A DNA stretch of 64,000 bases from Halobacteriales archaeon QH_7_66_36 (GCA_003021175.1 PXQV01000014.1:1-64000), one strand, 5' to 3'. Counted from the first letter of the stretch, positions 44,921 through 54,571 are shown. Numbers and translations: made by a program. Notes: generated from the letters alone by a model not told the origin.

Positions 44921-46192
44921 ATGAACGTCCGAGCCGTCGCGGAGCTATCACCCGATGAGCGCGCGGCGTTGTTCGACCGGGACGCCGGCGTCGCCGACGC
45001 CCGCGAGATGGCCCGCGAGATCGTCGACCGAGTGCGAACGGAGGGTGATGTCGCCGTCCGTGAGTACGCCGAGGAGTTCGATGACGTCTCCGTCGGCAAC
45101 ATCGACGTGACTGACGAGGCCGAACGGGCCGCCGACCGTCTCGACGATCGACTGCTCGCGCACATTGAGCGCGCGGCCGCAAACGTCCGCGAGTTCCACG
45201 AGGCCCAACTCCCGGACGACTGGACTCGCGAGTTCGACGGCCGGGAACTGGGCCGGCGCTACCGACCGTTGGAGCGCGTCGGCGCGTACGTCCCCGGCGG
45301 CACCGCCGCCTACCCGTCGTCGGCGCTGATGACCGTCGTTCCGGCGGCGGTCGCGGGCGTGGACCACGTCGCCGTCGCGACGCCGCCCGCCGAGGAACTG
45401 AACGACGCCACGCTCGCGGCCATCCACGTCGCCGGCGCGGACGCCGTCTACCAAATCGGCGGCGCGCAGGCGGTCGCCGCGCTCGCGTACGGCACCGAGA
45501 CGGTCAGCCGCGTCCAGAAGATCGTCGGCCCGGGCAACCGCTTCGTCACCGCCGCGAAGGCCGAGGTGCGGGCCGACTGCGAGATAGATTTCCTCGCCGG
45601 TCCCTCGGAGATACTGGTGCTCGCCGACGGCGACGCCGACCCGAGACTCGTCGCCGCCGACCTCATCGCGCAGGCCGAACACGACCCCAACGCGTCCGTC
45701 GTCGCCGTCACTCCCGACGACGACCTCGCTGTCGCGATTGCCGACGCCTGCGAGCGCCAAGTCTCCGACCGCGAGCGCACGGATGTGATCGAGGCGGCAC
45801 TCGACAGCGACGCCTCCGGCGTGTTCACCGCGCGGTCGATGTCGGAGGCCGTCCTCTTCGCCGGCGAGTACGCCGCCGAACATCTCTCGATTCAGGCCGC
45901 AAACGACGAGACGCTCCTCAACCGCATCGGTGCCGGTGGTAGCATCTTCCTCGGCCCCTGCTCGCCCGTCGCGGCCGGCGACTACGCGGCCGGCCCGAAC
46001 CACGTTCTCCCGACTGGTGGCCTCGCGAAGACGACCGGCGGCCTCTCTGTCGACCACTTCCTCGTCTCGCAGACCGTCCAACGACTCGACCGCAACGCAC
46101 TCGACGACATCGCCGACACCGTCACTGCGCTCGCCGAGGCCGAGGGGTTAGAGGCCCACGCCGAGAGCGTCCGAAAGCGGTTCGACGGATAG
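44921..46192 (+). CDS. hisD: Histidinol dehydrogenase
   Basis: 423 residues from ATG 44921 (MNVRAVAELSPDERAALFDR), the conserved start; the long upstream open frame lies antisense to the DtxR gene. Signatures: ERVGAYVPGGTAAYPSSALM, KIVGPGNRFVTAAKAEV, DFLAGPSEILVLADGDADP, AEHDPNASVVAV and NHVLPTGGLAKTTGGLSV. Zinc enzyme that oxidises L-histidinol to L-histidine in two NAD-linked steps. Other his genes are not adjacent, as usual in haloarchaea. A CCGTTTTTCGCC element about 25 bp upstream may be its promoter. Confidence 0.95.
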   Translation: MNVRAVAELSPDERAALFDRDAGVADAREMAREIVDRVRTEGDVAVREYAEEFDDVSVGNIDVTDEAERAADRLDDRLLAHIERAAANVREFHEAQLPDDWTREFDGRELGRRYRPLERVGAYVPGGTAAYPSSALMTVVPAAVAGVDHVAVATPPAEELNDATLAAIHVAGADAVYQIGGAQAVAALAYGTETVSRVQKIVGPGNRFVTAAKAEVRADCEIDFLAGPSEILVLADGDADPRLVAADLIAQAEHDPNASVVAVTPDDDLAVAIADACERQVSDRERTDVIEAALDSDASGVFTARSMSEAVLFAGEYAAEHLSIQAANDETLLNRIGAGGSIFLGPCSPVAAGDYAAGPNHVLPTGGLAKTTGGLSVDHFLVSQTVQRLDRNALDDIADTVTALAEAEGLEAHAESVRKRFDG

Positions 46193-46240
46193 CTAGGCAG
46201 GGACCGTTGGGACCTTCATTTTAGAACTAACTCAATTAAA

Positions 46241-46246
46241 TTTATA
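46241..46246 (+). promoter_or_regulatory. TATA box of the PKD protein gene
   Basis: TTAAATTTATAAC, with TTTATA 25-30 bp before ATG 46271, in a strongly AT-rich 70-bp spacer. Suggests a leaderless mRNA. Confidence 0.55.
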
Positions 46247-46270
46247 ACATGGACGAGAATAAAATAACGT

Positions 46271-47947
46271 ATGCGACTGCTCGTCGTCGTGGGCGTCTGT
46301 GTACTGCTGGTGGCGTCGCCCGCGACAGCGACCACGACTGCGGCCGCCACGGGCGAGCCACCTCTCGCCGAGGCCGGCCTCGATCAAACCGTCCAGCGCG
46401 GCGCGGGGGTCATCCTCGACGCTGGCGGATCACGGGACCCTGACGGCGAGGTCACCGGCTACGACTGGCGAATCGAAGCACCGAACGAAACCACACTCAC
46501 CCCGGAGTGTTCGGACTGCGAGCGGACCCGGTTCACCGCGGACGCCGTCGGCAAATACAATGTGACCGTCGAGGTCACCGACGACGACGGCAACACGGCG
46601 AACGACACGCTCTACGTGACCGTCGAATCGCCACCCGACGGTCCCACGGTCTCGCTGTCCGGGAACACAGCTCCGAGTGTCGACGCCCCCACCAGATACG
46701 ACGCGACGGCAACCGCTGGTGACGCGGAACTCGAAACGGTAGAATGGACCGTGGATGGTCGGAATGCTACCGAGCAGGAGGTGGACGGAGAGTCGGCAAC
46801 GCGGTCGCTGATTCGCGCGTTCGACGACGCGTCATCGCGAACCGTCCGCGTGACCGTCACTGACGAGGCCGGACGGACGACTACCGATGCGCTCCGTGTC
46901 GATCCACGAGTGGAGAGTAATAATCGTGAACCACCTGAGGAACTACCGGACTCGAAACCAGTATCGACATCGCAGGCTACCGAAACCACGACTGACCTGT
47001 GTCGTGATAATCAAGAACCCGACGTATCAGCAGATGTCCAGACAAACAATGGGGTCGCTCGTATACTCTCTGAATATAACGACCCAGACGGATCTGTCGT
47101 GTATGTCAGGCACAATCCCGGATCTACCATGCCTCTTCCCGAAGTTGGAACGACTGAGACAGTCACCGTCACCGTCGAAGATAATTGCGGAGCAACTGCA
47201 TCCGACATGGTGCTTGTCGGACAAAAGACAGGCAGTGAGGAAACACAGGAAACGAGAAAAAAGCGGGTAGAGTACGAGAACGTTATTGAGTTGCAATACC
47301 AGCGCGGAGCTGGCGGACCCCCAACCGGCAGCAAAATCATCAGTGGCAGGCGGAGTGACCTGCCCGGTGTTGTGTCGGGGGAAGTTGATACACCTACAGA
47401 AGAGCAGGCTGTCCACGATTCAAGTAAGTGGAAAGTTCTCGCCGACTATAACCCCGGAGACGGCGATCCCAACAACAAGACCGATGGTAAATACGAGGCT
47501 GTTCAGGACGCAGAGAACTCAGAACAAACAGAAACCAAGGTCGTGACCGTCACCGAATCGGAAACAACGGTCACGGCAGTGACAAAGACCGACGTCACAC
47601 CCTTCAACAACAATGGGAAGATGGTCAAAGACGACCTGAACAATAATGGAAAGATCGATATTAGCGACTGGCGGCAGAAGTACCCTGACCTTGCTTTCGA
47701 CCGAGGTGGAAGATCGATTCAGGGCGGTCCTACCAGCCAGTCGAACGGGCCTACACAAAGCACGAACAACGACAACGGAGGAACAAACGACAACAACAGT
47801 GTCGAAAAGACGAACAGCGACCACGATGGTGACGGCCATAACAGTGTAAAAAGTGCAGCAAAGAAGGACGACGACAACGACGGTACGATCGAAGTCTGCT
47901 CGAATGGGTACTGCATGAACGTCGATACCGATTTGCATAACACCTGA
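46271..47947 (+). CDS. Exported PKD-domain protein
   Basis: 558 residues. Signal peptide MRLLVVVGVCVLLVASPATA with likely cleavage after TATA. PKD domains: residues about 30-118 (AGLDQTVQRGAGVILDAGGS, KYNVTVEVTDDDGNTANDTL) and 125-212 (TRTVRVTVTDEAGRTTTDAL-like), with a third degenerate one near 245-320. The C-terminal third is Asn/Asp/Thr-rich with EF-hand-like DLNNNGKIDISDW and DHDGDGHNSV, probably Ca-binding. No membrane anchor or lipobox, so it is likely released or attached by a partner. GC falls sharply after residue 210, suggesting a composite or acquired gene. Confidence 0.75.
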   Translation: MRLLVVVGVCVLLVASPATATTTAAATGEPPLAEAGLDQTVQRGAGVILDAGGSRDPDGEVTGYDWRIEAPNETTLTPECSDCERTRFTADAVGKYNVTVEVTDDDGNTANDTLYVTVESPPDGPTVSLSGNTAPSVDAPTRYDATATAGDAELETVEWTVDGRNATEQEVDGESATRSLIRAFDDASSRTVRVTVTDEAGRTTTDALRVDPRVESNNREPPEELPDSKPVSTSQATETTTDLCRDNQEPDVSADVQTNNGVARILSEYNDPDGSVVYVRHNPGSTMPLPEVGTTETVTVTVEDNCGATASDMVLVGQKTGSEETQETRKKRVEYENVIELQYQRGAGGPPTGSKIISGRRSDLPGVVSGEVDTPTEEQAVHDSSKWKVLADYNPGDGDPNNKTDGKYEAVQDAENSEQTETKVVTVTESETTVTAVTKTDVTPFNNNGKMVKDDLNNNGKIDISDWRQKYPDLAFDRGGRSIQGGPTSQSNGPTQSTNNDNGGTNDNNSVEKTNSDHDGDGHNSVKSAAKKDDDNDGTIEVCSNGYCMNVDTDLHNT

Positions 47948-48018
47948 CTCGATAGGGTAATCATCAGAGATCAGTATATTTTATTCATCCGCCAACAGCA
48001 AGAACTTTACCCTAGCTC

Positions 48019-48027
48019 CTTATAAAG
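48019..48027 (+). promoter_or_regulatory. TATA box of the Tat lipoprotein gene
   Basis: CCTTATAAAGAG lies about 50 bp before ATG 48076. Transcription would start near 48047, leaving a short leader of about 28 nt. Confidence 0.45.
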
Positions 48028-48075
48028 AGCAGACCCCCCGAAATCACAGCGACACACTCAATTCACCACTGCCTC

Positions 48076-49164
48076 ATGCACCGACGTACGTTCCTCACCT
48101 TGGCTGGAGCCAGCCTCACCACCACGCTCGCCGGTTGTAGCGACGGCTCTGGGTCCGATACTCCCCCGGAGACACCGACGCCGACTGCAACCCCAACCGC
48201 TACCCCGACGGAAACAGACACACCGACCGACACTGGGCCGGATTTGACCGCCGCAGAAGCACTCGGACTCTCGCGGACTGAGCTCGGCGGGGTTTTTACA
48301 TCTCTTCAATCCGCTGGATTCTATCTTCCTGAACGCCGCTCGATCACCGTCGATTATCAGGAGATCGCAACCCCTGACCATCAACGCATCACGCGCACTC
48401 TCGAGGACATCAGGACCAACGTCCAAACTGCTGCTGACCAGCTTAATGCGGACGACCCCGCGCAGGAGAACGTCGCTGCGCTACGGAGTGGCGTTGCTGT
48501 CGCTGCCGCCGGTAACACGCTCCTCCCCGAGATGTCAACGACGTATCGGGGTATCATGGACTCGAACTACCACGGGCAGGCTGGACAGTACCAACGCGCT
48601 ATTGATGCCCTCAAACCCGCCTACGACACGGTCGAGCGGTGGGATACTCCGGCGGCACAGCTTGACGCAGCGTTCGATCGAATGGTCGAAACCAAGGCCC
48701 CGGCTGTTGAGGAGCTTGAGCCAATACAGTGGGGTATCCTTCGGAAGCACACGACTGAGTTCTCTACAGCCGAGGGTGCCGAGTCCCTCGCCCTCGGACT
48801 CTACCACCACACCCGCGGGCTTCGCTCGCTCGAACGGGGCCTCGACCAGTATCGCGACGAACAGTACGACCGCGCGTACGAGACGTGTCGGGCGAGTCGC
48901 TCCGCGCTGGACAAAGCACGTAGCGAAGCCGAGAACCTGCCGGGAGACTTCGCCGTCGGCGCGGGGCTACTCACGCCGCTTCTCTGCGTCAGCAAAGCCC
49001 GGAGCGACGCGGCGGCCAGCCTACGGGATGCAGCACTCAGTCAACAGAACGACCAAACGGAACAAGCAAAGGAACTCTACGAGTCCGCGATGTACTACAT
49101 GGAGAACCTGACCGCCGAAGACGGCTGTTATGGGTTCCCTGATGGACGATCACTCGAACAGTAA
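48076..49164 (+). CDS. Tat-exported lipoprotein of unknown function
   Basis: 362 residues. Twin-arginine lipoprotein signal MHRRTFLTLAGASLTTTLAG with lipobox Cys21, followed by a Thr/Pro/Asp tether (TPTPTATPTATPTETDTP). The mature domain (about 60-362) is entirely helical with TPR-like content: GQYQRAIDALKPAYDTVERW, GLYHHTRGLRSLERGLDQYR and QTEQAKELYESAMYYMENL. Probably faces the outside of the cell, anchored by lipid. No known family recognised. Part of a run of three exported proteins. Confidence 0.75.
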   Translation: MHRRTFLTLAGASLTTTLAGCSDGSGSDTPPETPTPTATPTATPTETDTPTDTGPDLTAAEALGLSRTELGGVFTSLQSAGFYLPERRSITVDYQEIATPDHQRITRTLEDIRTNVQTAADQLNADDPAQENVAALRSGVAVAAAGNTLLPEMSTTYRGIMDSNYHGQAGQYQRAIDALKPAYDTVERWDTPAAQLDAAFDRMVETKAPAVEELEPIQWGILRKHTTEFSTAEGAESLALGLYHHTRGLRSLERGLDQYRDEQYDRAYETCRASRSALDKARSEAENLPGDFAVGAGLLTPLLCVSKARSDAAASLRDAALSQQNDQTEQAKELYESAMYYMENLTAEDGCYGFPDGRSLEQ

Positions 49165-49220
49165 TCAGAGCCATCTATTCTTAAGCGTAGCCGGCTACCG
49201 AATGCGTATTTCGACGGGTG

Positions 49221-49230
49221 ATTTATATAT
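49221..49230 (+). promoter_or_regulatory. TATA box and Shine-Dalgarno of the CAP-domain gene
   Basis: GATTTATATATCG at 49220 is a strong TATA box. Transcription would begin near 49250. An AGGAGGA sequence follows at 49258-49264, 13 bp before ATG 49278. A visible Shine-Dalgarno is unusual in this window, where most genes look leaderless. Confidence 0.5.
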
Positions 49231-49277
49231 CGCATTTCTCGAATAAACGGTAACACAGGAGGATTCCTATTTCTAAT

Positions 49278-50192
49278 ATGAAATCCTCGAACCCTTGGCT
49301 TGTACTGCTGGTGGTGTTGGTTATCGCAACAGCCGGGTGCGCGCAGTACGCGCCGGACATTGAGGGAGTGTCTTCACCGACTCCTGAACCGACGCCAATC
49401 TCCGACGATTGGCGAGAGACGGGTAACGGGACGTTTGATAATGTGACCCAGACGCAGCGACAGGCGGCTATCGAGCGGGAAATGATGGAGTTCGTCAATG
49501 CGCACCGAGCATCGCAGGGCGTCGAACCGCTGTTCTACAATCCCGCGATCGCCCAAGTGAATCGCTGGAACAGCAAACAGATGGTAGAGAAGAATTACTT
49601 TGCTCACGAAAGCCCGTACACAGAGAGGTACCACTATGGGCGACTCAGAGCAGCAGAGATAGATGAGTGTAAGGTGTCGTCTGAAACGATAGCGTATCAC
49701 GAAGATATTTATCAAACCCCTACGGCGACAGCCGCACAGCTGGTTTCCCAGTTCATGCGGTCAGACTCTCATCGAAGGGCACTAATGGACGAAATATTTG
49801 ACGTAGCTGGTGTCGGCGTTTATATCGGCGAGTTTGACGAAGAGGGGAAGTCGTTCGGTGATGAGATACCGAGGAAGGTGTTCGCGACAATCGTGTTCTG
49901 CGAACGGCGCGAGCTATCGGCCAAACTAAACGGGTGGGAGGATGCAGAGTACCGTGACGGGACGTTAATCATGGACTACGAGAGGCTGGTGCAGATGTCG
50001 GCATCTGAGAACATCTCGGACGCAATCCGCAACGTCAGCGAGCGTGACGAGAATCCACCGTTCGAAAAGCCGCGAAACTGGACGAATCCGGACGAAAACA
50101 GGACAGCAAAGCTCGAATCGGATGTCCTGCCGACAACACGACCCGCGGGCGATACTAGAGAAGTCTACCGACCACAATCGTACGGTGGTTAA
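49278..50192 (+). CDS. CAP/SCP-domain lipoprotein
   Basis: 304 residues. Sec lipoprotein signal MKSSNPWLVLLVVLVIATAG with lipobox Cys21 (ATAGC). Residues 60-205 form a CAP domain: MEFVNAHRASQGVEPLFYNP, AIAQVNRWNSKQMVEKNYFA, HESPYTERYHYG and MRSDSHRRALMDEIFDVAGV. The His residues of the conserved CAP cavity (FAHE, SHRRALM) are present. A charged tail of about 100 residues follows. CAP proteins bind lipids or have peptidase-like roles; the role in haloarchaea is unknown. Lower GC than the core genes. Confidence 0.85.
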   Translation: MKSSNPWLVLLVVLVIATAGCAQYAPDIEGVSSPTPEPTPISDDWRETGNGTFDNVTQTQRQAAIEREMMEFVNAHRASQGVEPLFYNPAIAQVNRWNSKQMVEKNYFAHESPYTERYHYGRLRAAEIDECKVSSETIAYHEDIYQTPTATAAQLVSQFMRSDSHRRALMDEIFDVAGVGVYIGEFDEEGKSFGDEIPRKVFATIVFCERRELSAKLNGWEDAEYRDGTLIMDYERLVQMSASENISDAIRNVSERDENPPFEKPRNWTNPDENRTAKLESDVLPTTRPAGDTREVYRPQSYGG

Positions 50193-50219
50193 CTCGAAGC
50201 GTCTGTGTCCCGTCAGTAA

Positions 50220-51092
50220 TCAGTCCAATCGCTCTGCGGCGTCCCGCTCCACGAGCGGTCCAGCGTTCTCGGCCGGGAGCGTCACCACGTCGTCGGACGA
50301 GAGGTTATACGAGCGCTCGTCGATACCGAACACCTCGCCGACATCGCTCGTGATCCGCACCGTAGTTCGCTCGACGGAGTCGTTCTGGTCGTCGGTCGCA
50401 GCGTCCTGCTCGTCGGGAACAGCGGTGTCGCTTTGCCCCACCTCCGCCGACGGCACCGATCCGGGAACAGTGGCGTCCGCATCTGCGCCGTCGCTCATCA
50501 TCTCTGCCGCGCTGACGCCGTCCCCGTCGTTCGACTGCTCGCTCGGGGCGTCGGGAGTGGGATCGAGTCCGAGTTCGGCGGCAGGAGGCGAGTCCGACTC
50601 GGTAGCGTTCCGAATCTCCGATTTGGGTTCCGAGCTGGTCACCGACGGCTCCGTCGACACCTCGCTAGACGTCGCGTCACGCGAACAGGAGATGCCGGAG
50701 CCGCCGTCTTCGAGCACGTCGTCGAGGACGTGTTCGCGGTTGGCCTCGATGTGTTCGACCAGCGTCTCGAACAGTCGTTCCTCCTCTTCGGTGAGGCCAT
50801 CCTCGTCGGCGGGCATGCCGGCGGCGGCGATAGAGGCGGTCTTGACGACCTTGCCGACGCGGCGCTCGTAGATAGCCTCGACCGTTGATTTGGCCGTCTC
50901 GATGTCGTCGGTGAGCCGGCGGACCTCGTCGGAGGAGAACGGGTCGGTCGCGCGCTCGGCGGCTCGGTCGCGCTCGCGGACCAGCTCTTGGATAAACTCG
51001 CCGGCGTCCTTGTAGAAGGTGGGCCGGAGATTCTGCAGGCTCGTGGCCTGTCGTTCCCGGCTTTGGATGCTCTGGAGTTCGTCCAAGTTCAT
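50220..51092 (-). CDS. GINS-family replication factor (Gins51-like)
   Basis: 290 residues, MNLDELQSIQSRERQATSLQ. GINS A-domain helices: NLRPTFYKDAGEFIQELVRE, VEAIYERRVGKVVKTASIAA and GLTEEEERLFETLVEHIEAN. A 110-residue acidic linker follows, then a C-terminal B-domain strand region (TTVRITSDVGEVFGIDERSY). This A-B order is that of Gins51. GINS joins MCM and Cdc45/RecJ in the CMG helicase. Its ATG overlaps the priS stop (51089-51092), the classic archaeal priS-gins pair. Confidence 0.87.
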   Translation of the reverse strand: MNLDELQSIQSRERQATSLQNLRPTFYKDAGEFIQELVRERDRAAERATDPFSSDEVRRLTDDIETAKSTVEAIYERRVGKVVKTASIAAAGMPADEDGLTEEEERLFETLVEHIEANREHVLDDVLEDGGSGISCSRDATSSEVSTEPSVTSSEPKSEIRNATESDSPPAAELGLDPTPDAPSEQSNDGDGVSAAEMMSDGADADATVPGSVPSAEVGQSDTAVPDEQDAATDDQNDSVERTTVRITSDVGEVFGIDERSYNLSSDDVVTLPAENAGPLVERDAAERLD

Positions 51093-52279
51093 TCTGCCAC
51101 CTTCTCCGCTCGGCCGCGCGCCATGAGGAACACGCCGAGCGCTTCTTCGACGTGACTCTCACCCTCCTGAATAGTAAACGCTTCGCCGCCGAACTCTCCT
51201 GATCCGGGATCGGTCACCTCGATTGCGACCTCGTGACCGCGGAACTGCTCGGGGACGGCGTCGACGAGCGGATCGAAGTCAGCGAGATCATCTCGGTCGA
51301 TGGGCGTGACGACGAGGCCGGTGCCGCCGTGGATGCTCCGCGGGAGACGGATGAGCCGGTTGATGTCGGTGGTGACCGGCTCGTCGATCGGTGCGGCATC
51401 GGTTTCGAGCACGCGCTCAAAGAGCTGTTTCGCGAGCGAGACGACGGCGGGGTGAACGTCGATGTTGCCCGCGGCCAGTTCGTCGTGGTTGTCGAGGGCC
51501 GCGCGTCGGATCGCCGACGCCTTCCCCTCGCCGACGCCGGGAAACTGGCGGAGTCGGTCGAGTGCCTCATCTTCGGAGAGGTCACGCACCTCGTCGACGA
51601 GCGTCATGAGTTGTCGGTGGACGCGTGCGCTCCAGCCGCCGTCGGTCGGGAGCGTCCGCTTCTGCGTCGGATTCTTCAGGCCGATGCCTTCAACGGACTC
51701 GGTGCGGACGACGTCTTCGAACTCGATATCCGGGCCGCGCACGTACTCGACGATCTCGTCGCGCTGGTCGCGGCCGAGATCGAGGACGCCGTCCGTACGG
51801 ATGTGAACGTGGTAGCCGCGGCCACCCGAGAAGACGATCTCGGTGTCGTGGGCCGCGAATCCGAAGTCGTCTTCGAGGAAATCGAGGAGGTCGCACAGAG
51901 CGTCTTTGCACGCCGCCAGCATGTCTGCGTAGGAGGTCGCGTCCGGATCGACACTAGGGAGATGGTCGGCGTCGAGATCGAAGACGAGGTCGGCCGCGCG
52001 CCACCCTTTCTCCGACATGCGGCCCGCGCCGGGGTCACGGTATCGGCCCGCGGAGAAGTACACGTGGCGAGGCTGCTCGCGCGCGAGGAAGTCGCTCAGC
52101 GAGCCGCCGCCGGCGATATCGATCCACGACTGGTGGCGGACCATCGTCGTCCCCGCGCCGAGCGTGAAGGGGATGTGACCCCACTCGCGTTCGTTGGCGG
52201 CGGGCGGCCCGTCGATGCCGCTCCGGCGGTAGTAGTCGCCGAACCGGCCACGGAGATACTCGCGCGTCCGCTTGTTCAT
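51089..52279 (-). CDS. priS: DNA primase small (catalytic) subunit
   Basis: 396 residues from ATG 52279 (MNKRTREYLRGRFGDYYRRS). Catalytic Asp pair in AADLVFDLDADHLP. Other motifs: FTLGAGTTMVRHQSW, RHVYFSAGRYRDPGA, EIVFSGGRGYHVHIR (SGGRGYH, conserved in PriS) and RLIRLPRSIHGGTGL. Synthesises RNA/DNA primers with PriL, which is not in this window. Forms an overlapping operon with the GINS gene. Confidence 0.95.
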   Translation of the reverse strand: MNKRTREYLRGRFGDYYRRSGIDGPPAANEREWGHIPFTLGAGTTMVRHQSWIDIAGGGSLSDFLAREQPRHVYFSAGRYRDPGAGRMSEKGWRAADLVFDLDADHLPSVDPDATSYADMLAACKDALCDLLDFLEDDFGFAAHDTEIVFSGGRGYHVHIRTDGVLDLGRDQRDEIVEYVRGPDIEFEDVVRTESVEGIGLKNPTQKRTLPTDGGWSARVHRQLMTLVDEVRDLSEDEALDRLRQFPGVGEGKASAIRRAALDNHDELAAGNIDVHPAVVSLAKQLFERVLETDAAPIDEPVTTDINRLIRLPRSIHGGTGLVVTPIDRDDLADFDPLVDAVPEQFRGHEVAIEVTDPGSGEFGGEAFTIQEGESHVEEALGVFLMARGRAEKVAE

Positions 52280-52387
52280 CGCTTCCGTATTCAGGGGCGA
52301 AGGTGACAAAAGCGTGTCCATCACCGCGCGACCGGTCCTCGTCCCGAGACCGCGCCGTTGAAACCCGTCTCGGGCGAAGTAGGCGTA

Positions 52388-53413
52388 ATGACCGACGATC
52401 CGACGGACGAGTGGGAGGCTCCGAACCGCGAGGAGTTCAGCCACGACCCACTCGGCCACACTCGTGTGTGGGCCGATATGAGCGTGGGCGACCTCGTCGA
52501 CGGCTACGGCGAGGCCGGTATCGGCGCGGCGGCGGTCCACGAGGCGGCCGACATCTACGCCGAGATGCTCGCTGACGAGGAGTGCACCGTGTTCGTGTCG
52601 CTCGCCGGGGCGATGGTGCCGACCGGGATGCGCCGGGTCGTCGCCGACCTGATCCGCGACGGCTACGTCGACGCGCTCGTCACGACGGGGGCGAACCTCA
52701 CTCACGACGCCATCGAGGCCATCGGCGGCAAGCATCACCACGGCACCGCCGACGCACCGGGGAAGACCGAGCGCGAACACGACGAGCAACTGCGCGACGA
52801 AGAGGTCGACCGCGTCTACAACGTGTATCTCCCGCAGGAACACTTCGGGCTGTTCGAGTCACACCTCCGCGAGGAGGTGTTCCCGCCGCTCGAATCGGAG
52901 GGAACGGTGAGCATCGCGCGACTCACCCGTGAACTCGGGCGGGCGAACGCCGCGGTGAACGACCGCGAAGACATCGAGGAGGAACCCGGCGTCGCTGCCG
53001 CGGCGTACGAGGCGGACGTGCCGATCTACTGTCCGGCCGTCGCCGACTCAATCCTCGGATTACAGGCGTGGCTCTACTCGCAGACCTCTGAGTTCTCGCT
53101 CGACGCGCTGACCGACATGACGCCGTTGACCGACCTCGCGTACGACGCCGAGCGAGCGGGCTGTCTGCTCGTCGGTGGCGGCGTCCCGAAGAACTTCACG
53201 CTCCAGACGATGCTCGTCACGCCGAACGCCTACGACTACGCCGTCCAGATCACGACCGACCCGGACCACACGGGCGGGCTGTCGGGCGCGACGCTCGACG
53301 AGGCGCGCTCGTGGGGGAAACTCGAACCGGACGCGCGCAACGCCACCGTCGTCGGCGACGCGACCGTCCACCTGCCGCTGCTCGTCGCGGCCGCACGCGA
53401 ACGGCTGGAGTAG
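52388..53413 (+). CDS. dhs: Deoxyhypusine synthase
   Basis: 341 residues from ATG 52388 (MTDDPTDEWEAPNREEFSHD). Conserved motifs: TVFVSLAGAMVPTGMRRVVA, LVTTGANLTHDAIEAIGGKH, VPIYCPAVADSILGLQAW, CLLVGGGVPKNFTLQTML and DEARSWGKLEPDARNATVVG, which carries the catalytic Lys of the WGK motif. Transfers the aminobutyl group (from spermidine, or from agmatine in some archaea) to aIF5A. Divergent from priS. Confidence 0.95.
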   Translation: MTDDPTDEWEAPNREEFSHDPLGHTRVWADMSVGDLVDGYGEAGIGAAAVHEAADIYAEMLADEECTVFVSLAGAMVPTGMRRVVADLIRDGYVDALVTTGANLTHDAIEAIGGKHHHGTADAPGKTEREHDEQLRDEEVDRVYNVYLPQEHFGLFESHLREEVFPPLESEGTVSIARLTRELGRANAAVNDREDIEEEPGVAAAAYEADVPIYCPAVADSILGLQAWLYSQTSEFSLDALTDMTPLTDLAYDAERAGCLLVGGGVPKNFTLQTMLVTPNAYDYAVQITTDPDHTGGLSGATLDEARSWGKLEPDARNATVVGDATVHLPLLVAAARERLE

Positions 53414-53444
53414 CTATTTATCCCTCGCCAGTCGGCGAGCAGTG

Positions 53445-54566
53445 TCACTCCTCTCGCGTGAGCGCGGCGTCGCCGTGTCGCTCGCGGAGTTCGCGCATGT
53501 GCTCCCGCTGGTCGGCGATGCGGGGTGTCGGCTCCGCGAACGCGTCGGCGAACATGTCGTCCGGGTCGGCGTCGACGCTGGCGAGTTGGTCCACGGCGGC
53601 AGCCATCCGAGACTCGTTTTCCGCCTCGATGTCGGCTATCTCCTCGTCGTCGAGGAGTCCCTCGCGGCGGAGGTACGCCTCCAACCTGTCGATGGGGTCG
53701 ACCTGTCGCCACCGCTCGACCTCCTCGTCGTCGCGGTACTCGGAAGGGTCGTCCGCGGTCGTGTGTGCCCCGTAGCGGTATTCGACGGTCTCGATCAGCG
53801 TCGGGGCGGCCTCGTGCTCGCGAGGGTCGAGTGCCTTCTCGCGGGCCGCGCGCGTCACCTCGTACACCGCGAGCGGGTCCATCCCGTCGACCTGCACGCC
53901 CTCGAAGCCGTACGCCTCGGCCTTCTGCGCGATGGTCTGCGACCGCGTCTGCTCCTCGCGGGGCACGGAGATGGCCCAGCCGTTGTTGTGACAGACGAAC
54001 ACCGTCGGGGTGTCGAAGACGCCGGCGAAGTTGAGCCCCTCGTGGAAATCACCCTCCGAGGTCGCGCCGTCGCCGAAGTGGCAGACGACGACCTCGTCGT
54101 TGTCGTCGTCGCCCTGCAGGTCCGCCGCCATCCCGAGGCCGGTCGCGTGGGGGATGTGGTCGCCGATGCAGATGTTCAGCGGGAACACTCGCTCGTCGGC
54201 CAGCGCGTCGTGGCCCGACTCGTGGCCGGCCCAGTAGTGGAGATACTCGGGCGGGAAGCCGCGGACGATGGGCGCGGCGTGTTCACGGTACTGGTAGAGC
54301 AGCCAGTCGGCGTCCTCAAGCGCGTACATCGACCCGAAGCCGGACCCCTCTTGGCCGGCCATCGGCGCGTACGTCCCGAGTCGCCCCTGCCGCTGGAGGC
54401 TCACCATCCGGTCGTCGAAGTGACGCCCCAGTTTCATGTCGGCGTACAGCGACAGGAGTTCGTCGTCGGACAGCGACGGCTCGTAGTCGTTCTGGAGCGT
54501 GCCGTCCGGCGCGAGAAAGCCGATACGGTCGTCGTACGGGCGGTCGAGGAGCGTACGGTCGACCAT
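53445..54566 (-). CDS. Thiamine pyrophosphate-dependent dehydrogenase E1 component, alpha subunit
   Basis: 373 residues from ATG 54566 (MVDRTLLDRPYDDRIGFLAP). TPP-binding motif CHFGDGATSEGDFHEGLNFA ending VFVCHNNGWAISVP (GDG...NN). Also MVSLQRQGRLGTYAPMAGQE and YRYGAHTTADDPSEYRDDEE with the phosphorylation-loop His. Decarboxylates pyruvate or branched-chain 2-oxoacids. The beta subunit, E2 and E3 are not adjacent here, so the substrate cannot be fixed. A CBS-domain gene ends 5 bp upstream on the same strand. Confidence 0.9.
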   Translation of the reverse strand: MVDRTLLDRPYDDRIGFLAPDGTLQNDYEPSLSDDELLSLYADMKLGRHFDDRMVSLQRQGRLGTYAPMAGQEGSGFGSMYALEDADWLLYQYREHAAPIVRGFPPEYLHYWAGHESGHDALADERVFPLNICIGDHIPHATGLGMAADLQGDDDNDEVVVCHFGDGATSEGDFHEGLNFAGVFDTPTVFVCHNNGWAISVPREEQTRSQTIAQKAEAYGFEGVQVDGMDPLAVYEVTRAAREKALDPREHEAAPTLIETVEYRYGAHTTADDPSEYRDDEEVERWRQVDPIDRLEAYLRREGLLDDEEIADIEAENESRMAAAVDQLASVDADPDDMFADAFAEPTPRIADQREHMRELRERHGDAALTREE

Positions 54567-54571
54567 CCGGG

